Shown here piece by piece: positions 16,658-24,711 of a stretch of DNA of 64,000 nucleotides. A model generated the notes under the pieces. It did no database searches, was not told where the DNA came from, and worked only from the letters and a program-made list of their open reading frames with translations. Source of the DNA: an archaeon (lineage in GTDB: Archaea > Iainarchaeota > Iainarchaeia > CSSED10-239); contig JAKQTP010000138.1 in NCBI GenBank assembly GCA_029563035.1, positions 372,001-436,000 of the forward strand, given 5' to 3'. Positions within the stretch are counted from its first letter, which is position 1. Every line of letters begins with the position of its first letter. Both the position numbers and the translations under genes were made by a program.

Positions 16658-17857
16658 ATGAATTTAGAAAAATATAGAAAGGATTTTCCAATATTAAAAA
16701 CGATATATTTAGATAATGCAGCAACAAGCCTTAAACCTCTTTCAGTGATTAAAGCTACCGATTATTATTATAGAAATTGTCCAGTTAATATTCACAGAGG
16801 TGTTTATAAGTTATCTCAAGAAGCAAGCGTTGTCTATGAGGATTGCCACCTAAAACTTTCTAAGTTTTTTAATTGTTCTCCAAAAGAAGTAATATTAACT
16901 CACAATAGCACAGATTCGTTAAATATGATAATGTATATGCTGTATAATAGCAATTATTTCAAGAAAGGAGACGAGATTCTAACAACAGTCTATGAGCATC
17001 ATGCAAATCTTGTGCCTTGGCAGTTTCTTTCTCAAAAGCTTGGTTTGAAATTAAAGTTTGTAGAGATAAAACAAGACCTTACTTTTGATATCTCTGATTT
17101 TAAAAAGAAAATAACAAATAGAACAAAGCTAATAACAATTGCGCACATCTCAAACACAACAGCAGTTATTGCTCCAATCAAGGAGATTGTGGATATTGCA
17201 AAAGAGAGAAATATCCTTGTGTGTGTTGATGGTTCTCAATCTGCACCACACAGAAAAATAGACTTTAAAAAACTAAATATTGATTTTTTTGTTTGCACGA
17301 TGCATAAGATGCTTGGACCAACAGGGGTTGGGGTGTTGATTGGCAAAGAAAAATACTTAAACAAATTTTCGCCAGCAAAGTTTGGTGGGGACATGATTGC
17401 TCACGTTACTTTGAAAAAATCAACATGGAACAACTTGCCAAACAAATTTGAAGCAGGCACACCTAATATTGCTGGGGCCTTTGGAACTCTTGCAGCAATT
17501 GATTATTTAGAAAAAATCGGCATGGATAATATTGAAAGACAAGATAAGATTCTAACAGACTATGCACTTGATAAATTAAATGATGTATCTGGTCTGAAAC
17601 TTTACAATCCTTGCGATTCTAAAAAGCAAGGCTCAATCGTGCTTTTTGATTTGAAGGGCATAAAGTCAAGAGAGCTCTCATCTCTTCTTGATGAATATGG
17701 CAATATTGCAACTCGTGCTGGCATGCATTGTGCTGAACCTATAGTTTCCCGGTTAAATAAGGATGGGCTTGTTAGAGCATCTTTTTATTTCTATAACACA
17801 AAAAAAGAAATAGAGAAATTAGCTGAGACTTTGAAAAAAATAAAAAAAATAATTTGA
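16658..17857 (+). CDS. Cysteine desulfurase (SufS/CsdA type)
   Basis: A PLP enzyme of about 399 residues that removes sulfur from cysteine for Fe-S cluster or thiolation chemistry. Landmarks: TIYLDNAATSLKP, INIHRGVYKLSQEAS, the Asp of VCVDGSQSAPHRKID, the PLP-binding Lys in FFVCTMHKMLGPTGVG, and the catalytic Cys in TRAGMHCAEPI. The ATG at 16658 is preferred over an in-frame TTG at 16595, because the TTG overlaps TATA-like sequence and its extra residues are unlike the family. No SufBCD or U partner is visible nearby. Confidence 0.93.
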   Translation: MNLEKYRKDFPILKTIYLDNAATSLKPLSVIKATDYYYRNCPVNIHRGVYKLSQEASVVYEDCHLKLSKFFNCSPKEVILTHNSTDSLNMIMYMLYNSNYFKKGDEILTTVYEHHANLVPWQFLSQKLGLKLKFVEIKQDLTFDISDFKKKITNRTKLITIAHISNTTAVIAPIKEIVDIAKERNILVCVDGSQSAPHRKIDFKKLNIDFFVCTMHKMLGPTGVGVLIGKEKYLNKFSPAKFGGDMIAHVTLKKSTWNNLPNKFEAGTPNIAGAFGTLAAIDYLEKIGMDNIERQDKILTDYALDKLNDVSGLKLYNPCDSKKQGSIVLFDLKGIKSRELSSLLDEYGNIATRAGMHCAEPIVSRLNKDGLVRASFYFYNTKKEIEKLAETLKKIKKII

Positions 17858-18027
17858 TGTCTTGGATAGGGTTATAAAGATAGATTTGTATTTTTTTTTG
17901 AAATCGCTTAATATTCATAAATATCTAGTTTATTAAAAATTTGCAGTAAAAATGTCTGTTTTTAAACATTTTGTTTATGTAAATATATAATTCAAAAATA
18001 CATCTATTTAAAGGGGGATGATATACA

Positions 18028-18306
18028 ATGAGCGAAATAGAAGGAAACACAATATACATCGGAAAAAAAGGAACAATGTCCTATGTATTAGCAGTGATAA
18101 CACAATTTAATCAAGGCACAGATAATGTCACAATAAAGGCAAGAGGTAAGACCATCTCTAAAGCCGTTGATGTTGCTGAGATTGTAAAAAACAAATTTGT
18201 TAATACTGTCAAGGTATCTGAGATTGTTATTTCAACAGAAGAGATAACTACAGAGAATAACACCCCTATGAAAGTATCAGCAATAGAAATAAAATTATGT
18301 AAGTAA
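18028..18306 (+). CDS. albA: Alba DNA/RNA-binding chromatin protein
   Basis: A 92-residue Alba-family protein that coats DNA and RNA as dimers. The opening NTIYIGKKGTMSYVLAVI holds the conserved Lys region, followed by VTIKARGKTISKAVDVAEIV and a C-terminal strand VSAIEIKLCK. The Lys in GKKG corresponds to the known DNA-contacting, acetylatable lysine. A GGGGG ribosome site lies about 12 bases before the ATG. Upstream at 17951-17974 a small inverted repeat (AAAATGT/ACATTTT) may be a control site. Likely highly expressed. Confidence 0.96.
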   Translation: MSEIEGNTIYIGKKGTMSYVLAVITQFNQGTDNVTIKARGKTISKAVDVAEIVKNKFVNTVKVSEIVISTEEITTENNTPMKVSAIEIKLCK

Positions 18307-18398
18307 TTTTTATAACTTACTTTTCTTTTTCTTTTATTTTAAATCAAGTTTATAAACTCTTTGTATCAGTATTTGATAAAAAAGCAATATTGATAATT

Positions 18399-19118
18399 AT
18401 GGCTAAAAAATTTACGAAAATTAAAGTACTGAAACCAAAATCAACATCAACACCAAGAAGGAAAATCTCTATTAAGCCAAATTTTTCTAAACTAAGAAAA
18501 ACATTAATTGTTGCAGCATTGGCAGGTGCTATAGGGGTAGGTGGATATAGGGAAATAGTTGTAAAGCCAAAACAAACTGCGAAAATAGAATATTATAGAA
18601 AGATTGCAGAATCAAAAACATTAACAAATAAAAAACCACAGAACTTAGAAAGTTTTTACACAGATGAAGTACTTAGTATTTTTAGCCCATTGGTTTCTAA
18701 AGGCCCTTCAAAAGTTAAACAGCAAGATATTAATTTAGCAAATAATGAACTATTAAAGCATAAAGGTGTTGTTTATTTTGACCCTGTCGATGGGGTTGTA
18801 GTTTTGCGACCATATACTGATTTTGGTAAAACTCAATCAGAGGCTTATAATGTTATAAAAGAAGCAAAAGGATTTAGGCGTGTTTGGCTTGATAAAAAAG
18901 CTTATGTGCCTGCATATGATGCAAGAACAAACTTAAATAGCAAAAAACCAAATTTTAAATTAATTAGAAGAAATATAGAGAAAGCAAATGATATCATAAT
19001 GAAAAATGGTGGACTAAGAGAAATAAGATTAGAAACTGTTCAAGATAAATCCAACACTCTAAAACACAGATTGGTTTTATATAATAAATTAACTGCTGAA
19101 AAAGTTTATGACTTTTAA
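18399..19118 (+). CDS. Membrane-anchored basic protein, unrecognised
   Basis: About 239 residues from the ATG at 18399 (a TTG nine bases upstream is in frame but less likely). A basic N-terminus (KKFTKIKVLKPKSTSTPRRK) precedes one transmembrane segment near residues 35-52 (LIVAALAGAIGVGG), then a soluble part of about 185 residues. The basic, Pro-rich start resembles the proteins at 10331 and 11076. No family recognised. It ends two bases from the convergent gene at 19121. Confidence 0.6.
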   Translation: MAKKFTKIKVLKPKSTSTPRRKISIKPNFSKLRKTLIVAALAGAIGVGGYREIVVKPKQTAKIEYYRKIAESKTLTNKKPQNLESFYTDEVLSIFSPLVSKGPSKVKQQDINLANNELLKHKGVVYFDPVDGVVVLRPYTDFGKTQSEAYNVIKEAKGFRRVWLDKKAYVPAYDARTNLNSKKPNFKLIRRNIEKANDIIMKNGGLREIRLETVQDKSNTLKHRLVLYNKLTAEKVYDF

Positions 19119-19120
19119 AT

Positions 19121-20581
19121 TTAATTAACGATTAACCTAGGGATTGGTAGCCCCATTTCCTGAAAGGAACTATTTATTTTTGAAAGCAAGGTTTTATTTT
19201 TTATTTGAAAATTACCTGTTTTGGAAATGATTAATGTCTCATCATTTTCTGTAACTCTTTCAAGAGTATTATATTTTATGTTTCTTAGGATATTGTCTAT
19301 TGTAGAAGAATAAAACTTAGTATTTTTATTTTGCATAAATTTTGGGATTTCTTCAATTAAAGAATTAATAAGCGAATATTCTGTTAAATATTGTAAGAAA
19401 AGAGGGTTTGTTTCAAGAGCTTTAGAATTTTCAAAATTGCCAACAGAATAGCTACCAAGAGTGCTAATGTTAATTGATTGTTCAATTACATTTTGTCTTT
19501 CAAAAAGAGTGTTAATTATCTTTGAAACAAAAGATTCTTGTTTTTTACAGCTCCAGACAAGGTTTGTTTGATTTTCTAATATTGTTAGATCCTTGTCTTT
19601 TAAAAGCCTTAAAGCATCAGCAAGCAATATTTTCTCTTTTTGCCCTTTAGAGAAAGGGCCAACAACCATCTTAAATAAGCCATTTTGCTTTTTGTAGTTT
19701 TCTCTGTTCTCTTTTAGTTCGTGATTATTATGATATTCTCTTGCCCAATAATCATCACAAGAAATAAAATAAAAACCAGATTTTTTAAATTCAACTTCTA
19801 CAAGAGATGATGGCATAACATTCTCTTGTAAAGTTGAAAGGGGTTTGCAGCAAGCACAATTTATGGTTTCAAAACCAACATTATTGAAATTTTTAGTTAA
19901 AAGGTGTGGTAAAATATTAGAGAAATCTAGATTAATATGGTCTTTAATAAATTTTTCTTTGGTCTGGTAATAGAAATTATTCGTGTTTGTTAATATTAAT
20001 TCTTTATTGAAAAACTCATTTTCAAAAAGTATATTTAGTATTTGATCATTTTTAATATTTGTCTCTGGTTTTAGCCTTAAGATATTACTTAATATTAATT
20101 TCTTTGTTAGTGGCTCTATTAATCTTATTTTCTCAGAATAATTTAAATTTTTTGTATAGTTTTTTATTGCAAAATGTATGTGGTTTTCATTATTTATTTT
20201 TCTGATGTTCCTTTTAAAAACGCAAAAGGAATCATAGTAACTCCAATTATTTCTTATTAAAAACTGTCTTTCAGGTTCTATTAGAATAATATTTTTTCCT
20301 GTTGCCTGTTGAAGTATTTTAGAACACTTAGAAAGTAGTTCAAAGTCTCTTGCAATAATTTTGGTCTTTTTGTCTAGGGATTTAAGAGAAATATCTTTTT
20401 TAAAATCAGAAAGCAATTGTGATACTAGCTCTTTTTCTAACTCTACAATAAAATATGGATAATATGTTGCTTTGTGTATTAATTCATAGTTATTATTAAG
20501 AGGGTCTCTACCAAAGTAGAGAACCACTCTTGCCCTGTCTTTTTCATAACTACTATTAAGTAAACACAATTTATGCTCCAT
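19121..20581 (-). CDS. Possible stand-alone N-terminal domain of a family B DNA polymerase
   Basis: A 486-residue protein without exonuclease or polymerase motifs. Residues 1-125 resemble, by eye, the N-terminal domain of archaeal family B polymerases: a strand-rich opening, ATYYPYFIVELEKEL against the usual PYFYV, and IILIEPERQFLIRNNW against the EADIPFAKRYLID type. The rest has a Cys cluster (INCACCKPLS) and mostly helical sequence. It could be a degenerate or split polymerase, or an unrelated protein. The start ATG at 20581 is natural; no alternative was weighed. Low confidence in the family. Confidence 0.35.
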   Translation of the reverse strand: MEHKLCLLNSSYEKDRARVVLYFGRDPLNNNYELIHKATYYPYFIVELEKELVSQLLSDFKKDISLKSLDKKTKIIARDFELLSKCSKILQQATGKNIILIEPERQFLIRNNWSYYDSFCVFKRNIRKINNENHIHFAIKNYTKNLNYSEKIRLIEPLTKKLILSNILRLKPETNIKNDQILNILFENEFFNKELILTNTNNFYYQTKEKFIKDHINLDFSNILPHLLTKNFNNVGFETINCACCKPLSTLQENVMPSSLVEVEFKKSGFYFISCDDYWAREYHNNHELKENRENYKKQNGLFKMVVGPFSKGQKEKILLADALRLLKDKDLTILENQTNLVWSCKKQESFVSKIINTLFERQNVIEQSINISTLGSYSVGNFENSKALETNPLFLQYLTEYSLINSLIEEIPKFMQNKNTKFYSSTIDNILRNIKYNTLERVTENDETLIISKTGNFQIKNKTLLSKINSSFQEMGLPIPRLIVN

Positions 20582-20649
20582 GGCTATTATTCAACTCCAC
20601 AATTTCTAAAATATCATTGGCAGATGAATATATGTAGTTCAAACAAACA

Positions 20650-20686
20650 GGGGGTGTTTTCGGGGGGGTAGGTGTCCAGTGCAAAG
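20650..20686 (+). repeat. Motif copy A: GTGTTTTCGGG..GTAGGTGTCCAGTGCAAA
   Basis: Contains the core GTAGGTGTCCAGTGCAAAG preceded by GTGTTTTC and a run of seven G. The same core recurs at 25611-25633 (minus) and 59583-59612 (plus), with GTAG, TGTCCA, TGC and AA shared by all three. It is followed by TATA-like TTTATAAAT. It may be a promoter or operator element, or part of a small RNA. Function unknown. Confidence 0.55.
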
Positions 20687-20755
20687 TTTATAAATATTGT
20701 GATTTTATAAAAGGTTCTGTAAAAATCCTTTTTTAGAAATTTTTTAGAAACAATT

Positions 20756-20800
20756 CGCACTATTTTTTGGACGTCTTGCAAGAGCAAGTTCCAAAGCTTC
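20756..20800 (+). repeat. Motif copy D: CACTATTTTTTGGACG hairpin
   Basis: Can fold with outer stem TTGGA/TCCAA (20767-20771 with 20090-type partner at 20790-20794) and inner stem CTTGC/GCAAG (20775-20779 with 20784-20788) around the loop AAGA. A close relative lies at 51061-51100, sharing CACTATTT, TTGGACG, AAGAG and TTCCAAA. Both copies lie upstream of a plus-strand gene (here the secreted protein at 20906). RNA structure or a DNA operator are both possible. Confidence 0.5.
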
Positions 20801-20905
20801 TTAATATACTTTTAAAACTTATCGGTTATAATATTTTTATACTTAATGATTATTAAAAAAAAGAACAATAATTATTAAAATTGAAAAAAGAAAAGGAGGA
20901 AGAAC

Positions 20906-21361
20906 ATGTTTGATTTTAAAAAGATTGCAGTAATATTTTCATTAGTTTTGTTATTGGGAACAGTTTATGCACAAAGTTATATGGTTGATGAACTATTTAA
21001 CAACCCAGAGTTTGCAAAAGAACAATACAATGCCAATCTTGATAAGATGCCAGGAGCTTTAAGAAAGTTTGCAGGTAATGAAAAGATACAAATAAATGTA
21101 GATTATGGAACAGAGATAAAAAGCATAACTCTTGTAATGAAAGAAGGAGCAATAGATTCCTATTCTACTGATGGAACAGTAAATCCAACATTAATTGTAG
21201 ACACTGACCCACAAACAATAGAAAATTTAATTAAAAGCAACACACCTGTAAAAGATTTTAAACAAGCAGTAAAAGACAAAACCATAAGATATCGTTCTGT
21301 TGGTGTCTTTAAGAAAATCAAGTTTGGCTTTGCTAGATTTGCTTTAAATTTCTTTAAATAA
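20906..21361 (+). CDS. Secreted SCP2-like protein
   Basis: A 151-residue protein with a clear signal peptide (residues 5-22, IAVIFSLVLLLGTVYAQ, cleavage likely after Ala). The mature part has strands and a motif resembling the SCP2 sterol-carrier fold: LIVDTDPQTIENLIKSNTP followed by DFKQAVKDKTIRYRSVG. A lipid or hydrophobic ligand is possible; this rests on a by-eye match only. An AGGAGG ribosome site precedes the ATG. It lies downstream of the two intergenic motifs at 20650 and 20756. Confidence 0.55.
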   Translation: MFDFKKIAVIFSLVLLLGTVYAQSYMVDELFNNPEFAKEQYNANLDKMPGALRKFAGNEKIQINVDYGTEIKSITLVMKEGAIDSYSTDGTVNPTLIVDTDPQTIENLIKSNTPVKDFKQAVKDKTIRYRSVGVFKKIKFGFARFALNFFK

Positions 21362-21376
21362 AATAAGTAAAATACT

Positions 21377-21545
21377 TGGGGATACTGGGATTTGAACCCA
21401 GGTCAACAGGTATCTCCTTTTTTTCTAAGAATATGTTTTCTTAGCATACCTGTAACTTTCAATCATCTGTTTCTAAAAAGAAACATCTTGCAAAAAGTTT
21501 AAAAATCTGGAGCCCGCTAGGCTAACCGGACTACCCCATATCCCC
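21377..21545 (-). tRNA. tRNA-Trp (anticodon CCA) with 95-nt intron
   Basis: On the minus strand acceptor GGGGATA pairs with TATCCCC and the T arm is CTGGG-TTCAAAT-CCCAG. The anticodon arm is GCGGG-CTCCAGA...CCTGT, with CCA at 21510-21508. The 95-nt intron (21412-21506) sits after position 37, the canonical archaeal place. The mature tRNA is 74 nt including the discriminator A; CCA is not encoded. TATA-like TTTATATAAATTATATAC lies just upstream of its 5' end. Archaeal tRNA-Trp is a known frequent carrier of introns. Confidence 0.93.
21412..21506 (-). other. tRNA-Trp intron with bulge-helix-bulge splice motif
   Basis: The central 4-bp helix CTCC/GGAG is flanked by two 3-nt bulges, AGA (5' site) and ATA (3' site), with TTTTT/AAAAA continuing inward and GCGGG/CCTGT outward. 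This is a textbook target for the splicing endonuclease, cutting after G21507 and after T21412. Inside the intron are two hairpins (GTTTC/GAAAC and CTAAGAA/TTCTTAG) and an 8-nt stretch ACAGGTAT complementary to the 3' exon (see findings). Confidence 0.88.
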
Positions 21546-21649
21546 TTTTTGTAGTATATAATTTATATAAAAAAGTCTTTATATACTTGTTGCTTTTAAC
21601 AAAAACCAAAAGCAATATAAAATAATCCTGAGATATTATTTATTGTATT

Positions 21650-22645
21650 ATGATTCTAAACTATTCTAATTGTTTTTCAGTTATTGATAAAGACCAAAAG
21701 GCAAATATTGACCAAACAAAAGAAACAAATATTAATGACTATAGTTTAATCACTCATGGCCACTCTGATCACATCTCAATTACAAACCAAAAGATATTTA
21801 CAACAAAAGAAACAGCCTCATTTATTGACCTGTACACAAAAAGAGAAATGTCTTATTCTTTTGTTAATGGCAACACCTTAAATTTAACAGACAACATTAA
21901 CCTTTCTGCTCTTGATGCTGGCCACATTCTTGGAAGTAAGATGTTTTATCTAGAGAGTAAAGACAAGTCTGTTCTTTATACTGGTGATTTTAAAATGCAG
22001 GACTCTCTTCTCTTAAAAGCAGCAACACCAAAAGAAGCAGACATTCTGATATTAGAAACAACATTTGGCAAAAAGGAATTTTCTTTTCCAAGAAGAGAGC
22101 AGGTCTATGAGGACTTTGCAGAGATGATAACAAAGGATATTAAAAACAACAGGTTAGTATTGATTGGTGCTTATTCTCTTGGAAAATCTCAAGAGCTAAT
22201 AAGATTTGTAAATGATTATCTTAAAGAAACGCCACTAGTCACAAAGAAAGCATTTGAATTTTCTAAAATCTATGAGGATTTTAATATTTCTTTAGGTAAA
22301 TATGAACTATTAGATCATAATATTTCAGAACACAATATCTTGATTGTTCCAATGAATCTGATCAACAGAGATTTAATAAGGTGCCTAGAACACCAACAAA
22401 ATAGAAAAGTTTCAAGTTACTTAGCAACAGGCTGGAAGCATTATCGTTCAGGAAAATGCATTCCAATTTCAGATCATTGTGATTATCAGGATCTTTTAGA
22501 TTTTGTTAAGGCCGTAAACCCAAAAAAAGTGTTTACAATGCACGGCTTTGCAAACGAGTTTTCAAAAACAATAAACAAAGAACTAGGTATATGGTCAAGA
22601 CCAATTACTGATCTTTCCCAAATTTCAATTTCTGATTTTTTCTAA
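21650..22645 (+). CDS. MBL-fold exonuclease-like protein (beta-CASP/SNM1 type)
   Basis: A 331-residue metallo-beta-lactamase-fold protein. Motif 2 is LITHGHSDHIS, motif 3 DAGHILGSKMF, motif 4 VLYTGDFKMQD, and SDHCDY near residue 277 supplies a further site, as in nucleic-acid-processing MBL enzymes. It likely binds two zinc ions and processes RNA or DNA ends. The ATG follows a TATA-like region with no ribosome site. The product is called uncharacterised exonuclease in related archaea; substrate unknown. Confidence 0.82.
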   Translation: MILNYSNCFSVIDKDQKANIDQTKETNINDYSLITHGHSDHISITNQKIFTTKETASFIDLYTKREMSYSFVNGNTLNLTDNINLSALDAGHILGSKMFYLESKDKSVLYTGDFKMQDSLLLKAATPKEADILILETTFGKKEFSFPRREQVYEDFAEMITKDIKNNRLVLIGAYSLGKSQELIRFVNDYLKETPLVTKKAFEFSKIYEDFNISLGKYELLDHNISEHNILIVPMNLINRDLIRCLEHQQNRKVSSYLATGWKHYRSGKCIPISDHCDYQDLLDFVKAVNPKKVFTMHGFANEFSKTINKELGIWSRPITDLSQISISDFF

Positions 22646-22647
22646 AA

Positions 22648-23175
22648 CTAATATAATCTAGCATTGAAATCTTCAAGCTTTTGTGTTTCGTTTCTTTCAT
22701 CAGTTCTTGATTTTAAAATTAAGGATAACTCTGCAAGGTTTTCTTTAAAATCAATAAGGTTCATTTCTCCGCTTTTATATCTGTTTAGAAGAGTATTATG
22801 TATTTCTGCTTGTCTTTTCTTTCCAAATGCTGTCTTGACAAGATTATCTTGATTTAATAATTCCATTAAGACCTCCATCTTTTGTCTTTCAATAACAAGC
22901 TCTTCAATCTTTTGTTTTAGGTTTTCAAGTTGTCTTTCTGTTGCTCCTTTTTTCTTATAGTTAAGAACCATTTGCTTATATTTTTCTATCTCTTCGTTTG
23001 TCTTTGCCACATCAATTAGTTTGTCAACATTCATCAAATTTCTTCTAGAGATAACTGCTGCAAGATCTATCTTGTTTGTTTTTTCAAGAACTGGAATTGC
23101 ATTGAAGTTTTTATTTTCTTCTTCTCTTATTGTTTTGTTTTTTGTACTAAATAAGTTTTTAAAATTAAATGCCAT
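22648..23175 (-). CDS. Coiled-coil protein, unrecognised
   Basis: About 175 residues from the ATG at 23175, which has an AGGTGA ribosome site five bases away; an in-frame GTG at 23184 is less likely. Residues 60-115 are strongly helical and charged (EEIEKYKQMVLNYKKKG, LENLKQKIEELVIERQKMEV). It lies 50 bp downstream of the secretion-ATPase gene on the same strand, so the two may form an operon. Function unknown. Confidence 0.6.
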   Translation of the reverse strand: MAFNFKNLFSTKNKTIREEENKNFNAIPVLEKTNKIDLAAVISRRNLMNVDKLIDVAKTNEEIEKYKQMVLNYKKKGATERQLENLKQKIEELVIERQKMEVLMELLNQDNLVKTAFGKKRQAEIHNTLLNRYKSGEMNLIDFKENLAELSLILKSRTDERNETQKLEDFNARLY

Positions 23176-23225
23176 TTTTATCACCTTTATATACCATATA
23201 GTTTGTTAATATTTAATAAACATAT

Positions 23226-24611
23226 TTATTTTTTCAATATTTCTAAATACTCCAATTCTTGGCTGTGTAATATTATTTTTAGGTCTTCTCTAGAAATGTC
23301 TGGTTTAGTCACACAGATTTGATCAAACAATGCAGCCCTATATTCTATTATTCTCTTAAATTCTTTTTTAGAAATGCCTACAAGATTACAAAGTTTTTCT
23401 GCAAAGTGAGAGGTCATAACATCTACTGAACAACCATTGCATTCCTCATCTTTGTAAATGTTATTAAGATTGATATTTCCTACTTTTGAAATTTCAGTAA
23501 TCTGAGAAAGTTTTCTTATAGTTTTTCCAGAAAAAAATTTCTTTTTTAAAATTATTATTATATCAAGAAGTGGGAGAACCGTTTCTGGTATGTCCATTGG
23601 TTTGTTTAGCAATTTAATGACTGCATCTTCGCTATTGTTTGCATGTAATGTCGCCATACAACCTTCGTGGCCAGTATCCATTGCAACAAATAACCCTTGA
23701 ACTTCTCTTGCTCTTACTTCTCCAATAATTACTCTATCAGGTCTCATTCTTAATGTATTTATGGTTATTTCATATAAGCTCTCTTCATTAGAGATATCAG
23801 AGATAAGAGAAACAGAATCATTAAAATTGCTAATATCTAACTCTGCAGTGTCTTCAATTAATATTACTCTTTCATTATTATCTATAAAATCCATTAAAAC
23901 ATTTAGAAAAGTTGTTTTTCCTGAGCCAGTACCGCCACATACGAAAAGATTTGCAGGTTTTACTTTAAATCCTTCAATAACTGTCCAAAGATATGCTGCG
24001 GTATAAGAGTCTATAACATCATTATTGATTAAATCAATTATAGTTAATGGTTTTTTTGTGAATTTTCTTATAGTTATTGCATTAAAATCACAAACTGCTT
24101 TTGAGACAATATTTAATCTTGATCTATCTGGTAAAGTTCCATCTATAAATTCTCTTTTTTTAAAGTCTCTTTTTACTGTGTTTTTAAAGACTTCAATAAG
24201 TTTTTCATATTCTTTTTCTTTAAATTTTATCCCTGTTAGTGTCTTTTTTTGTTCTCTATCAATAATAAACACTTTATCAAAATCATTAATTATTATCTCT
24301 TCAATATTTCTTTGTTCAAATATTTTGGTTAGCTGTCTATAGCCCATAAAGTAATTTACTATGTAATCTGATAATTCTTTTTCTAGAAATTTAGAAAGAA
24401 GTTGTTTTTTTTCATCTATTATTTCGGAACCGTATATTATATCTTCAATATTGTTTAGTCTTAAAAGTTCTTTGATTACTTGTGATTTATCAGATGTGTT
24501 ATTTTTAAGAAAATATTCAGAGAGATCTTTTATTGTTAAATTGTTTTTTTTAATATTTTCTATAATTTTTTGAAAATCAGGATTATAATATTCATATTTG
24601 TTTTTTGTCAT
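23226..24611 (-). CDS. Type II/IV secretion (pilus/VirB11-type) ATPase
   Basis: A 461-residue hexameric ATPase that would power pilus or secretion assembly. Walker A is CGGTGSGKTTFLNV, the Asp box is VILIEDTAELD, Walker B is RVIIGEVRAREV, and the His box is GHEGCMATLHAN. All four are intact. It has an N-terminal region (residues 1-160) that is helical and charged, as in archaeal GspE/TadA-like members. No membrane platform (TadC-like) gene is present in the window; the coiled-coil protein at 22648 could be a partner. Confidence 0.9.
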   Translation of the reverse strand: MTKNKYEYYNPDFQKIIENIKKNNLTIKDLSEYFLKNNTSDKSQVIKELLRLNNIEDIIYGSEIIDEKKQLLSKFLEKELSDYIVNYFMGYRQLTKIFEQRNIEEIIINDFDKVFIIDREQKKTLTGIKFKEKEYEKLIEVFKNTVKRDFKKREFIDGTLPDRSRLNIVSKAVCDFNAITIRKFTKKPLTIIDLINNDVIDSYTAAYLWTVIEGFKVKPANLFVCGGTGSGKTTFLNVLMDFIDNNERVILIEDTAELDISNFNDSVSLISDISNEESLYEITINTLRMRPDRVIIGEVRAREVQGLFVAMDTGHEGCMATLHANNSEDAVIKLLNKPMDIPETVLPLLDIIIILKKKFFSGKTIRKLSQITEISKVGNINLNNIYKDEECNGCSVDVMTSHFAEKLCNLVGISKKEFKRIIEYRAALFDQICVTKPDISREDLKIILHSQELEYLEILKK

Positions 24612-24711
24612 AATCTCTCCATTTTGTGCTTATTATTTTTAAGATGTATTTCTTTTTAAATGTTATTATTATCTATTATATAGTAAACAACTGATTAATA
24701 ACTGATAAATT

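Larger units (their letters stand above)
20582..20905. other. Intergenic region with two repeated motifs, no gene seen
   Basis: This is the only stretch longer than 300 bases without a coding gene. It holds a G-rich motif (20650-20686) and a hairpin motif (20756-20800), both repeated elsewhere in the window and listed separately. The rest is AT-rich, with a TATA-like TTATAATATTTTTATAC near 20826-20842 and an AGGAGG-type ribosome site just before the ATG at 20906. It separates two divergently transcribed genes. No tRNA and no protein-coding frame with a good start was found. Confidence 0.6.

Noticed and set aside
17951..17974. Inverted repeat AAAATGT/ACATTTT before Alba
   Set aside because: Only 7 bp arms with a loop of about 10 bases, all AT-rich. 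This size is expected by chance; noted in the Alba entry only.
20650..20672. Possible G-quadruplex from the G5 and G7 runs
   Set aside because: Only two long G runs and a third GG are present. A stable three-tetrad fold is not clearly supported, and the runs are part of motif copy A, whose other copies lack them.
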